Shown here: positions 26,121 through 35,569 of the stretch, one piece after another
Layout: the number at the start of each line of letters is the position of its first letter
Numbering within the stretch: the stretch's first letter is position 1
Source: Parasegetibacter sp. NRK P23
GTDB taxonomy: Bacteria > Bacteroidota > Bacteroidia > Chitinophagales > Chitinophagaceae
Direction of reading: 5' to 3'
DNA: 64,000 nucleotides
Assembly: GCF_023721715.1 (NCBI RefSeq)
Contig: NZ_JAMDLG010000001.1
Coordinates: forward strand, 3,201,784-3,265,783
Program-made: the position numbers and the translations under genes
Notes under the pieces: model-generated
What the model was told of the DNA's origin: nothing
Databases searched by the model: none
Seen by the model: the letters and a program-made list of their open reading frames with translations, nothing else

Positions 26121-26451
26121 GCGCTTATTTTAAGGCGTAAATATAGAAGAAATAAGATGCAATTTATAACGCTTCCGGGTAGCTGAATTGCAGCAACACT
26201 AAAACTATTTTTATCCCCATTATATTTTGCATTCTGTTATTTTTTACTACTTTTATTGCTCCTATTCCACACAACTCCCTCTATCTTATTAAAGACCTCA
26301 CCTCATAACCTGTTGTAAACAGCTGTATATCAGTCTGTTCCTCGGCGTAGAAACCCAATACTTCCTATTATTTTTCCCGTTGAACCTGCATTGCTCATGG
26401 TTTTCCCATGATGCGATGTGACATATATATGTGCTTATTAAAATTTGTGTT
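26121..26451. other. 331-bp divergent intergenic region, no gene seen
   Basis: A/T-rich between the divergent subunit-3 gene and the secreted protein gene at 26452. A short inverted repeat (TCATGG...CCATGA, near 26394-26410) may form a small hairpin in the leader. On the minus strand TATATTTA is one base from the -7 consensus, near 26140. No open frame looks coding. Confidence 0.5.
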
Positions 26452-28122
26452 ATGAAACTGAAATTTACCTTTCTGAAACTGATTGTATGCCTTATGATCA
26501 GTAATGTGGCGCTCGCTCAGGCAGTAGGCGATTACAGAAGTAATGTGGCGCCCACCGGTGTATGGAGTTCGGCCACAAACTGGCTGACCTGGAACGGAAC
26601 AGACTGGGTTACCGCGTCCTCCGCCCCCACCTCAGCCAACGGAGTAATTACTATTGTAGCGGGCGACAGTATGCGGATTGAATCGTCCGTTACCATCGAC
26701 CAGGTGGTAGTAGAAGCAAATGCTAAGCTGGCGATTTTTGTTAATGCAGGCACAGTTACCTGTACCATTAACAACGGAACGGGCACTGATCTTCTTGTAA
26801 ATGGCAACCTGCATTACGCCCTGGGTGCCATTGTTACCGGCAGTGGTACCGTGGTGGTTAATTCAGGTGGCCTTTTTGGTTTCCGCAGGGGTGCTACCAT
26901 CAGCGCTTCAACTACGGTAAACGGAACAGCGATCCTCGGTGCCGCGGGTGTAACTGTTGGTACTATTGAAAATGCAACGCTGACCTTAAACGGTAATGCG
27001 GATTGGGTGAATGGAGATATCAATCTAAGTGGTGGCACGCTGACGATTTCCGATACGATGACTTCAAGTGCAAGCAGCCTGAACAGAATTCTGAACGGAA
27101 CCGGGACAAACGCATTCAATATTTCCGGAACAGGGGCCTTGCTTAAAACAAATAGTACCGCTTCAACACAAATAGACGCCCCGCTGAATATCGGGCCAAA
27201 CGCAACCATCGGAGGCATTGGCACTTTTACCTATTCCGTAGCATCGGCTATTTCAAACAGCGGGAGAACTTCTCCGGGCACCTCACCCGGCGTTCTTACC
27301 GTTGCTCCGGCTTACCTCACTGCTCAACCCACAAATGTGATCATTGAAATTGTGAGCGCCACCACGCCTGGAACCGGCCACGACCAGCTCGCCGTATCCG
27401 GAAGCGCAAGTCTTACTTCAGCTACACTCACTGTAACTGATAACCCCGCCGCTCCGCTTGGCGTGTATACCATCATGACCAGCACCGGCACTTTTACCGG
27501 TCCATTCGCCATTGCCAATATTCCCGCCAACTACGGCAACCTTACCATTTCGGGCGGAACGGTTACCATTGAAAAATTATCTGTTCTTCCCGTATCATGG
27601 GTGAGTTTCACGGCAATCGCGCAAAACAATACTGTTCAACTGAACTGGAAAACTGACGCGGAAGTGAACGCCTCGCATTTTATTGTGGAACATGCAACCG
27701 AAGGCGGCAACTATAAGGCGGTGGGTACCATCCAGGCCTCAGGCAATACGAACACACTGAGTTCATATAATTTTACGCACGCCGCTCCCAATACCAACAC
27801 GAATAATCTTTACAGAATAAAGCAGGTAGACTTTGATGGCAGCTTTGATTATTCAGAAGTTAGAAACGTACGCTTCACCAACGGGAATGTAAAAGTGGTT
27901 ACAGCAGGGCCTAACCCGTTTGTTAGCCAGTTGAACATATCCGTACAGGAGAAAAACATCACTGTAACCATTACTAACCTGAACGGCGTGGAATTGCGCA
28001 GGTGGAAATTCCAGCCCGGCACTTACCAGGTTCAGCTGGGCAACCTCGCCAAAGGCATGTACCAGATGAATGTTTTCCAGGAAAATGTTCGGGTAGAAGG
28101 ACAAAGACTGATTAAGTTATAA
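26452..28122 (+). CDS. Secreted beta-helix-like protein with T9SS type A sorting tail
   Basis: A 556-residue exported protein. A signal peptide (KLKFTFLKLIVCLMISNVALAQ) precedes a region rich in Gly, Asn, Thr and Val with short repeats such as LNGNADWVNGDINLSGGTLTIS, typical of autotransporter-like or right-handed beta-helix passengers. A linker of the type LPVSWVSFTAIAQNNTVQLNWKTD follows, then the sorting domain with AGPNPF and NLAKGMYQMNVFQ, ending in Lys-Leu. No catalytic motif was recognised; a surface structural or adhesive role is inferred. The frame is open to a GTG at 26431, but ATG 26452 starts the signal peptide. Confidence 0.8.
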   Translation: MKLKFTFLKLIVCLMISNVALAQAVGDYRSNVAPTGVWSSATNWLTWNGTDWVTASSAPTSANGVITIVAGDSMRIESSVTIDQVVVEANAKLAIFVNAGTVTCTINNGTGTDLLVNGNLHYALGAIVTGSGTVVVNSGGLFGFRRGATISASTTVNGTAILGAAGVTVGTIENATLTLNGNADWVNGDINLSGGTLTISDTMTSSASSLNRILNGTGTNAFNISGTGALLKTNSTASTQIDAPLNIGPNATIGGIGTFTYSVASAISNSGRTSPGTSPGVLTVAPAYLTAQPTNVIIEIVSATTPGTGHDQLAVSGSASLTSATLTVTDNPAAPLGVYTIMTSTGTFTGPFAIANIPANYGNLTISGGTVTIEKLSVLPVSWVSFTAIAQNNTVQLNWKTDAEVNASHFIVEHATEGGNYKAVGTIQASGNTNTLSSYNFTHAAPNTNTNNLYRIKQVDFDGSFDYSEVRNVRFTNGNVKVVTAGPNPFVSQLNISVQEKNITVTITNLNGVELRRWKFQPGTYQVQLGNLAKGMYQMNVFQENVRVEGQRLIKL

Positions 28123-28133
28123 TCCATCAGCAT

Positions 28134-28180
28134 ATAAAATAATTAAGGCGCACTCAAAAGGTGCGCCTTAATTATTTTAT
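28134..28180. terminator. Bidirectional terminator hairpin
   Basis: A 20-bp stem with arms around AATTAAGGCGCAC and GTGCGCCTTAATT and a 7-nt loop (TCAAAAG). A/T-rich ends on both sides serve the convergent genes ending at 28122 and 28196. Confidence 0.88.
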
Positions 28181-28195
28181 GGATAACTGTTTGTA

Positions 28196-31100
28196 TTACC
28201 TGTTCTTGATGATGCGTGTGACCATCTTCCGGGAATTATCCACCTTCACTTCCACAACATAGGAGCCACCGGCGAGTTGTGCGATGTACAATTGCTCCGT
28301 ATGTACATTACCCGCTTTCACCGCTGTTTTCGTGAGTACCGGCCTTCCGGAAAGATCATACACTGTAAACACCAGTTTCTCATTGGTAGCGTCGGTAACC
28401 ACTTTGATGGTAGCGTTCCCGCCCGCGGGAACGGGATTGGGATAAACATGCACCAGTTCATCGTAGCGTTGGGTGCTGTTTACCACCACAACCTTAATTG
28501 TTCCGGTGGCCGACGCGCCTTTCTCATCCCTTACAGTGAGTTCAAACACATACTCTCCGGGGATAAGCCCCTGCACTTTGGTAACGCTTTTCTCGGGTGT
28601 TGCCATGGCCGCTTCTGAAGGACCATTCACCTGCTTCCAGGCAAAACTGAGTGGTTTGCCTTCCGGATCAGAAGAACCTGAGCCGTCAAGCAGCGCTTCA
28701 GAAACCGGCAATTGTATCCTGATGGTTTGCTGCAGCAATACCACCGGCGGCATATTCACCACTTGTTGCGCCTTCACTACAACCGTAACCTTATCAGTGG
28801 CTTTAGCGCCCTTGTCATCGGTCACCGTTAATTCAAATACATACGTCCCTTCCAGCAAAGATGGCAAGGTAGGCGATGCCGTATTGGAGTTGTAAATCGT
28901 GAAAGGACTGGGGCCAGTCAATTTCGCCCAGCTGTAAGCCACTATCCGTCCATCAGGATCATAAGATGCGGAACCATCCAGCACAACCAGGTTTTGAGGT
29001 AGCGTAATAGAAACATCAGCACCCGCATTGGCAATTGGCGCTTTATTGGGTACCGGCAACACGGTTATTTTCACCTGCCCGGTAGCTGTAGCCCCTTTGT
29101 TGTCGGTAACTGTCAGCTCATACACGTAAGTACCCTCTTTCAGCCCGGTTACATTGGTGATCATCACCGAAGGATTGGATATGGTGGCATTACCGCTCAC
29201 CTGGCTCCATTTGTAGGTACTGATCGTACCATCCGGATCATAAGATGCTCCTCCGTTCAGCGTAGCGGTATTCACCGGTAACGTGATCGTGATATCGGAA
29301 CCGGCATTCGCTACCGGAGCTTGGTTGGGAACGGGCGCGGGATTCACGGTGACCTTTACCTGATCTTTAGAAGAGGCGCCGTCGTTATCCGTAACCGTTA
29401 ATTCATAAACATAAGTTCCGGCCACCAGACCAGCTAAGGAAGCCGTGGATGAAGAACCATTGCTCAAGGTTCCTGCGGAAGGACCACTTACTTTGCTCCA
29501 GCTGAAGGTCTTGATAGCACCATCGCTGTCGTAAGAAGAAGTACCGTTCAACGTAGCGGTATTCACCGGTAAAGTGATTGTGATATCGGAACCGGCGTTC
29601 GCTACCGGAACCTGGTTGGGAACGGGCGCGGGATTCACGGTGATCTTCACCTGATCTTTAGAAGAGGCGCCGTCGTTGTCTGTAACCGTTAATTCATAAA
29701 CATAAGTTCCGGCCACCAGACCAGCTACTGAAGCTGTGGATGAAGAACCATTGCTTAAAGTTCCAGCGGAAGGACCACTTACTTTGCTCCAGCTGAAGGT
29801 CTTGATACTACCATCGCTGTCGTAAGAAGAAGTACCGTTCAGCGTAGCCGTATTCACCGGCAAAGTGATTGTGATATCGGAACCGGCATTCGCTACCGGA
29901 GCCTGGTTGGGAACGGGCGCGGGATTCACGGTGATCTTCACCTGATCTTTAGAAGAGGCGCCGTCGTTGTCTGTAACCGTTAATTCATAAACATAAGTTC
30001 CGGCCACCAGACCAGCTACTGAAGCTGTGGATGAAGAACCATTGCTTAAAGTTCCAGCGGAAGGACCACTTACTTTGCTCCAGCTGAAGGTCTTGATACT
30101 ACCATCGCTGTCGTAAGAAGAAGTACCGTTCAGCGTAGCCGTATTCACCGGCAAAGTGATTGTGATATCGGAACCGGCGTTCGCTACGGGAGCCTGGTTC
30201 GCGGGCGGTGCCGCCAGTACTGTAACGGTCACTTGTGCGGCAGCGGTAGCACCATTGTTGTCGGTTACAGTTATTTTAAATACATATACCCCTTCTGTTA
30301 ACCCTGTAACACCTGACTTCACGCTATTGGGTGAAGTGATGACACCTGATGAGGGGCCGCTGAGTTTTTCCCATTTAAAAGAAACGATGGAACCATCTTC
30401 ATCCGATGAGTTGCCGCCGTCCAATGTTACTGAACTGATGGGCAGGGTAATGGTCTGCGCAACGCCCGCATTGGCAACAGGTAGTTTGTTGGGCGCGGGA
30501 TTCACCACCACTTTTACAGTGGCTTTGTTGGTCGCGCCGCTGTTGTCGGTTACCGTAAGTTCAAATATATATTCTCCGGCTACCAGTCCGGTAACCGTCG
30601 TTTTTGAAACGGTAGGAGAAGAAATCACTCCTGCGGATGGGCCACTAATCTTTGCCCAAACATAGGTTGTAAGCGTACCGTCTTCATCAGAAGATGCGGA
30701 GCCATCCAGTGTTACCGAACTTGTTGGCAAGGTGATGGTTTGCGCGGCACCTGCATTGGCCACAGGCGCTTTGTTGGGCGCGGGATTCACCACCACTTTT
30801 ACAGTGGCTTTGTTGGTCGCGCCGCTGTTGTCGGTTACCGTAAGTTCAAATATATATTCTCCGGCTACCAGTCCGGTAACCGTCGTTTTTGAAACGGTAG
30901 GAGAAGAAATCACTCCTGCGGATGGGCCACTAATCTTTGCCCAAACATAGGTTGTAAGCGTACCGTCTTCATCAGAAGATGCGGAGCCATCCAGTGTTAC
31001 CGAACTTGTTGGCAAGGTGATGGTTTGCGCGGCACCTGCATTGGCCACAGGCGCTTTGTTGGGCGCGGGATTCACCACCACTTTTACAGTGGCTTTGTTG

Positions 31101-34100
31101 GTCGCGCCGCTGTTGTCGGTTACCGTAAGCTCAAATACATATTCTCCGGCTACCAATCCGGTAACCGTAGTTTTTGAAACGGCAGGTGAAGTAATCGTTC
31201 CTGTGGAAGGACCACTCAACTTGGTCCAGGCGTATTTGGAGATCGTACCATCTTCATCAGAAGAAGCGGAGCCATCCAGTGTTACCGAACTTGTTGGCAA
31301 AGTGATGGTTTGCGCGGCACCCGCATTGGCAACGGGCGCTTTGTTGGGCGCGGGGTTCACCACCACTTTTACGGTGGCTTTGTGGGTCGCGCCACTGTTA
31401 TCGGTTACCGTAAGCTCAAATACATATTCTCCGGCTACCAATCCGGTAACTGTAGTTTTTGAAACGGCAGGTGAAGTAAGCGTTCCTGCGGAAGGACCAC
31501 TCAACTTGGTCCAGGCGTATTTGGAGATCGTACCATCTTCATCAGAAGAAGCGGAGCCATCCAGTGTTACCGAACTTGTTGGCAAAGTGATGGTTTGCGC
31601 GGCACCCGCATTGGCAACGGGCGCTTTGTTGGGCGCGGGGTTCACGGTGATCTTCACTTGGTCGGAAGAAGTTTCTCCGTTGTCATCCGTTACAGTGAGT
31701 TCAAAAATATATTCTCCTGCGGTTAAAGCGGTAACTGTAGTTTTTGCAACTGCGGGTGAAGTAATCGTTCCTGCGGAAGGACCACTCAGTTTACGCCATG
31801 CGTATTTGGAGATCGTTCCATCTTCGTCGGAAGAGGTAGAACCATCCAATGTTACTGTACTTGTTGGGAGTGTAATGGATTGGTCTGCTCCTGCTTTTGC
31901 GACAGGGGCCACATTTCCGGAACCATTTACCACAATCTGCACGGTAGCGCTGTCGGAGTACCATCCATTGTCCGTCACTTTAAGCTTGAAAGTGTATGTT
32001 CCTGTAACCAATCCATAAACTGTAGGTGTAGGGGATGCCGGCAGGTTAATGACAGCCTGGTTAGGACCTGAAACCTGGCTCCATTCATAGTAGGCAATAA
32101 ACACGTTATCCGTACTGGCTGTTCCATTAAGTTTTGCGGTACTGGTAGTAATGTATTGCTTTTCCCCTGCATTTGCTTTCGGTGCAGTGTTTGCCGGGAT
32201 GGTGTAAGTAGTGCAGGGTGATCCTGTGGCCGTGCCATCCACGCAATCTTTTGAGGGGGAAATATAAGAAGTTGTTTGATTGAAAGGATTTACAGGTGTG
32301 GGCCACCAGCGGTCCCATGCACTCTGGCGCTGGGCCACAATGGTTCCGTTCGGTGCGGTGGTTTGTACGGCCAGTACAGAGCCTTTGTTTCTGCCCCAGC
32401 AATACAGGTTATCATCCACATCCAATGCGTAGGTGTAGAAGGTATACACGTTGGAACCGAACACATCGGCAAACTTTACATTAGGGGCAATTTTCACCGG
32501 AAGGGTCACTATCTCACCTTCGGCGACAGTATAATCCCAGGCGTACATGGGAGAGAACTTCTCCCATTTTCTTTCCCAGCCGTTACCAACGTTCCCTTCG
32601 CCATTGTTTCCCCAGCCATACATACTGCCATCCTCAAGGATGACGTGTGTACTTACGGTATTGGTTACAATTTTTCTGATAGGGGACGGAAGATTGCTGG
32701 TAATTTTAGTAAGCACCACGGGGGTAGGTTTGGGCAAACCGTTTCCGATGAGGTAGTAATCTCCCATCTGAGCGGAATGCGCACCCCAGCCATACAATAC
32801 ACCGTCTTTACGTAACGCGTAGTTAAAAGTTCCGGAGCCTGCGATTTGTGTAATATCAGATAACCCCGTCAGTTGATGCGGTGAAGCATAATCCATACCT
32901 GTCGCGGCATAACCGAGGTTGGAGGCGGCTACCTTACCCCAGGTCCAAACGGTACCATCGGTACACAGCGCAATGGCGAAGTTACCGGCTACAATTTGTT
33001 TTACTTTGCGGCTTCCGGGCATTTTTACCTGCACAGGACGAAGTGTATTCATGTGCGCGTCCGTATCATCTGCGCCATCTCCGCGCATTCCTCCGAGTGT
33101 TCTTCCCCAAACCCAAAGTGTACCATCTTCTTTTACCGCGAAAAATCCGTTGTGCCCGCCAGTGGTTGTTTTCACGAAATACGCGCACATGCTGGCGATG
33201 TTATTGAACGGATTACCCGCGCTGTCGATGGTGATTTTCCTGGGCAACAGGTAAGGGTGTGTTAGGTCGCCCTGGCCATGCTGGCCCTGGTCGTTGTCGC
33301 CCATCACCCAAACATATCCATCCACATCAATGGCGGCGGCTCCATGTAATCCACCCACCGCGTCTTTAAATTTCAGGTCGTAGGGCGACACCTGAACACG
33401 CTGGGGAACACCGGCTTTACCTTTCCCGCCAGTGCCGATATTAGAGAGGTTTCCAAGTCCCCAGAGGTGTTGGTTCTTATCGATAAAAAGCACCTGGTAT
33501 TCACCCTGCCCAACAAGTATCCGCGGCGTGGAGGTGGTTGGTTTTTCTGCTGCAGGTGCGGGATTCACGACTACAGAAACATCATCCGTCGAGGTTTTTC
33601 CATTGCTGTCCGTGGCGGTTATTCTGAAAATATAGGTTCCTGCGGTAAGACCAGAAACAGTGGTGGACAAAGCAGCCGCATTCCCGATCACAGCTGTACC
33701 GGGACCGCTTATTTGCGTCCAGGTTGTTTTTGTGATGGTCGCGCCACTGTTACCCGATGCTGTACCAGTAATTGTTACAGAAGAGGTTGGCAGCGTAATG
33801 CTTTTATCTGTTCCCGCATTTACGGTGGGCGCCACCGCTAAAAGGGGTGCCACATTTACGGTAACGGAAGCGGAAGCTTGCAATCCGGCATCGTCTTTTG
33901 CGGTAAGCGTATACACATAAGTGCCGGAAGTGAGCAGGTTACTAACAGTAGTCGTTAGGCTCAGGGGTGAGGCCAGCAAAGCGGTTACGGGCCCTGAGGT
34001 TTGCGCCCAACTCACGGAAGCTATTTTTTTGGTCCCCTGTGCTGTGGCGGTGCCTGAGATAGTTGTTAAAGAAAGCGGCAGTTGCAGGTTCTGCGTCGCG

Positions 34101-35095
34101 CCAACGGTCACTATGGGAGGTCCGGCCGGAGCTGGTGTGGTGGTGGTACTTCCCACCAGTGTGGTATCACCCTGGCGCAGCATCCATTGAAAAATATTGG
34201 AGCCTTTTTTATAGGTCCCCATGCTGTTGGGGTAGTTTTTATTCGTGCCGATCACCGGGTTGGTGATGGTACCTGTACATTGCCAATCAGTAGCGGAGGG
34301 ATTGTACATATCGTTCCAGCAGCAGTGCGCGCCGCCACCAATGGTTTCATAAGAGAAGTAAGCCGAACCGGGTACGGTCAGCTCCATAGCATCCCGTACG
34401 CGCCAAACCTGCCGGGTATCGCCGGTACCTTCCAATCCAAAGAAGCGACCGCCATACTTTTTGGCCCAATGCCCGAAAGCTGTCCAGCCTTCCATATTGT
34501 ATCCGGTAAAGTTATCGTTGGCAACGCCTTGCAGGGCCACATAACTTTTCACCATGCTCATCGCCCGTTCATCGCCGGCATAAGCGGCATAGCAGATGAA
34601 CCGGCCCCAGGTGAAGCCGCCCATGCTCAGGCCCGCCACGTGCACGGAGTTTCTTTTGATCCGGTATGTTTTCAGGAGGTGCTCAAAAAGCGTGAGTAAC
34701 GGACCTGGCCTTACATTGGTCGCGCTGGTGAGAATGGTGATAAGAATGGGATAATGCGTGCCGTTTCCAAGTTTCACGCTACCGTCCCAGCCCCTGGCGA
34801 GCCAGTAGTGTGGTCCGAATTTGGTGAGATTTGCAGGATTCGTGGACACTTCGCCGGCGCCCGGCATGGAAATCAGCACAGGTCGGGAAGCAGTGTCGGG
34901 GTGATTGGCCGTGAACATGTGCCTGGGCCTCGTGATCCGTAATGTCCATGTAACACCATTGTTGACACATACCGTGTCGTAAGTGATCATGTCGTTCGTT
35001 TCGCTCTGGGCTCGCGCCCCTTCCAGGTTCAGGACAATCAGGACCAAGGCTGTGAGCCCCGCCCTAATCAGGGTGTGTAACAATTTGGTTTTCAT
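28196..35095 (-). CDS. Giant secreted protein: esterase domain, RCC1 propeller, about 15 PKD-type repeats, T9SS type A tail
   Basis: A 2,299-residue single frame. A signal peptide (about 1-30) is followed by an alpha/beta-hydrolase domain to about residue 330, with nucleophile motif GLSMGG and close NIFQWMLRQ, the same type as the esterase at 15686. Two PKD/REJ-like modules precede an RCC1-like beta-propeller of about 430 residues (VWVMGDNDQGQHGQGD, LWVWGRTLGG, VWTWGK, MYGWGNNGEGNVGNG). Then come thirteen further modules of 95-97 residues with ANAG...ITLP, DGS.S.D.DG, W.K.SGPS and ELTVTDN. The end (QLAGGSYVVEVKV...IIKNR) is a T9SS sorting domain. Likely a cell-surface multi-domain enzyme or adhesin. 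Internal modules are nearly identical in DNA. Confidence 0.88.
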   Translation of the reverse strand: MKTKLLHTLIRAGLTALVLIVLNLEGARAQSETNDMITYDTVCVNNGVTWTLRITRPRHMFTANHPDTASRPVLISMPGAGEVSTNPANLTKFGPHYWLARGWDGSVKLGNGTHYPILITILTSATNVRPGPLLTLFEHLLKTYRIKRNSVHVAGLSMGGFTWGRFICYAAYAGDERAMSMVKSYVALQGVANDNFTGYNMEGWTAFGHWAKKYGGRFFGLEGTGDTRQVWRVRDAMELTVPGSAYFSYETIGGGAHCCWNDMYNPSATDWQCTGTITNPVIGTNKNYPNSMGTYKKGSNIFQWMLRQGDTTLVGSTTTTPAPAGPPIVTVGATQNLQLPLSLTTISGTATAQGTKKIASVSWAQTSGPVTALLASPLSLTTTVSNLLTSGTYVYTLTAKDDAGLQASASVTVNVAPLLAVAPTVNAGTDKSITLPTSSVTITGTASGNSGATITKTTWTQISGPGTAVIGNAAALSTTVSGLTAGTYIFRITATDSNGKTSTDDVSVVVNPAPAAEKPTTSTPRILVGQGEYQVLFIDKNQHLWGLGNLSNIGTGGKGKAGVPQRVQVSPYDLKFKDAVGGLHGAAAIDVDGYVWVMGDNDQGQHGQGDLTHPYLLPRKITIDSAGNPFNNIASMCAYFVKTTTGGHNGFFAVKEDGTLWVWGRTLGGMRGDGADDTDAHMNTLRPVQVKMPGSRKVKQIVAGNFAIALCTDGTVWTWGKVAASNLGYAATGMDYASPHQLTGLSDITQIAGSGTFNYALRKDGVLYGWGAHSAQMGDYYLIGNGLPKPTPVVLTKITSNLPSPIRKIVTNTVSTHVILEDGSMYGWGNNGEGNVGNGWERKWEKFSPMYAWDYTVAEGEIVTLPVKIAPNVKFADVFGSNVYTFYTYALDVDDNLYCWGRNKGSVLAVQTTAPNGTIVAQRQSAWDRWWPTPVNPFNQTTSYISPSKDCVDGTATGSPCTTYTIPANTAPKANAGEKQYITTSTAKLNGTASTDNVFIAYYEWSQVSGPNQAVINLPASPTPTVYGLVTGTYTFKLKVTDNGWYSDSATVQIVVNGSGNVAPVAKAGADQSITLPTSTVTLDGSTSSDEDGTISKYAWRKLSGPSAGTITSPAVAKTTVTALTAGEYIFELTVTDDNGETSSDQVKITVNPAPNKAPVANAGAAQTITLPTSSVTLDGSASSDEDGTISKYAWTKLSGPSAGTLTSPAVSKTTVTGLVAGEYVFELTVTDNSGATHKATVKVVVNPAPNKAPVANAGAAQTITLPTSSVTLDGSASSDEDGTISKYAWTKLSGPSTGTITSPAVSKTTVTGLVAGEYVFELTVTDNSGATNKATVKVVVNPAPNKAPVANAGAAQTITLPTSSVTLDGSASSDEDGTLTTYVWAKISGPSAGVISSPTVSKTTVTGLVAGEYIFELTVTDNSGATNKATVKVVVNPAPNKAPVANAGAAQTITLPTSSVTLDGSASSDEDGTLTTYVWAKISGPSAGVISSPTVSKTTVTGLVAGEYIFELTVTDNSGATNKATVKVVVNPAPNKLPVANAGVAQTITLPISSVTLDGGNSSDEDGSIVSFKWEKLSGPSSGVITSPNSVKSGVTGLTEGVYVFKITVTDNNGATAAAQVTVTVLAAPPANQAPVANAGSDITITLPVNTATLNGTSSYDSDGSIKTFSWSKVSGPSAGTLSNGSSSTASVAGLVAGTYVYELTVTDNDGASSKDQVKITVNPAPVPNQAPVANAGSDITITLPVNTATLNGTSSYDSDGSIKTFSWSKVSGPSAGTLSNGSSSTASVAGLVAGTYVYELTVTDNDGASSKDQVKITVNPAPVPNQVPVANAGSDITITLPVNTATLNGTSSYDSDGAIKTFSWSKVSGPSAGTLSNGSSSTASLAGLVAGTYVYELTVTDNDGASSKDQVKVTVNPAPVPNQAPVANAGSDITITLPVNTATLNGGASYDPDGTISTYKWSQVSGNATISNPSVMITNVTGLKEGTYVYELTVTDNKGATATGQVKITVLPVPNKAPIANAGADVSITLPQNLVVLDGSASYDPDGRIVAYSWAKLTGPSPFTIYNSNTASPTLPSLLEGTYVFELTVTDDKGAKATDKVTVVVKAQQVVNMPPVVLLQQTIRIQLPVSEALLDGSGSSDPEGKPLSFAWKQVNGPSEAAMATPEKSVTKVQGLIPGEYVFELTVRDEKGASATGTIKVVVVNSTQRYDELVHVYPNPVPAGGNATIKVVTDATNEKLVFTVYDLSGRPVLTKTAVKAGNVHTEQLYIAQLAGGSYVVEVKVDNSRKMVTRIIKNR
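29331..30203. repeat. Tandem 291-bp coding repeats (PKD modules), three copies
   Basis: Shared words such as ACGGGCGCGG recur at 29331, 29622 and 29913, exactly 291 bp (97 codons) apart. The copies differ at few bases. They encode modules with NTATLNGTSSYDSDG and KTFSWSKVSGPS. Confidence 0.85.
30487..31630. repeat. Tandem 285-bp coding repeats (PKD modules), four copies
   Basis: Period 285 bp (95 codons). The units 30487-30771 and 30772-31056 read as identical; the next two copies are near-identical variants (TTTGCCCAAACATAG replaced by TTGGTCCAGGCGTAT). Identity at third positions points to recent duplication or gene conversion. Confidence 0.87.
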
Positions 35096-35569
35096 AAAGT
35101 TTAGGATATTTGGATTGGGATAGAAAAAGCATCAATTCTCGGGTTCTTAATGGATGTATTAAATTTTTTGTTTACAAAATGGTTTCAAGCAATTTCTACT
35201 TTATTCAAAATGCACGGATTTATTGCAAAACGCTGAGAAAAATCAATAATTATACCAAACCACTAAAAAAAACACTTATGCGTAACATTTTTCCCGAATC
35301 TTCAATAATATTCCACAAAATGCGTTGATACTCACGTCGCCGTGGAATAAAATTATTTTTTCATACTATGAATGCGGTTAAAACGATTACATTTACGACC
35401 TGTTAAGCCGAAACTGTTTTCAGTGCGGGAAGATTATCGGATAATGCCGAAAGTGGAAGTTTAAAAGGGATCCGAACGGGAAGGCGTAAGTTAACCCGGT
35501 TTTTTATCCGGGAAAAGGCTTCTTTTCCACATTTGAAATAAAATAATTAACATAAGCACTTTTACATAT
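35096..35569. other. 474-bp A/T-rich intergenic region, no gene seen
   Basis: Divergent spacer between the giant protein and the first exopolysaccharide glycosyltransferase gene. Base composition is much more A/T-rich than the flanking genes over about 35,110-35,400. A 72-codon frame at 35110-35328 has no family features, signal or codon bias and is not called. A small inverted repeat (CCCGG, 8-nt loop, CCGGG) lies at 35495-35512, and TACATTTA near 35398 is one base from the -7 consensus. It should hold both promoters. Confidence 0.5.

Noticed and set aside
31017-32018. Plus-strand open frame of 333 codons antisense to the giant protein
   Set aside because: It is produced by the repeated, biased codons of the PKD modules read in reverse; no signal, family or independent support.
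35110-35328. 72-codon frame in the A/T-rich intergenic region
   Set aside because: Composition-driven, with no signal peptide, motif, or operon context.
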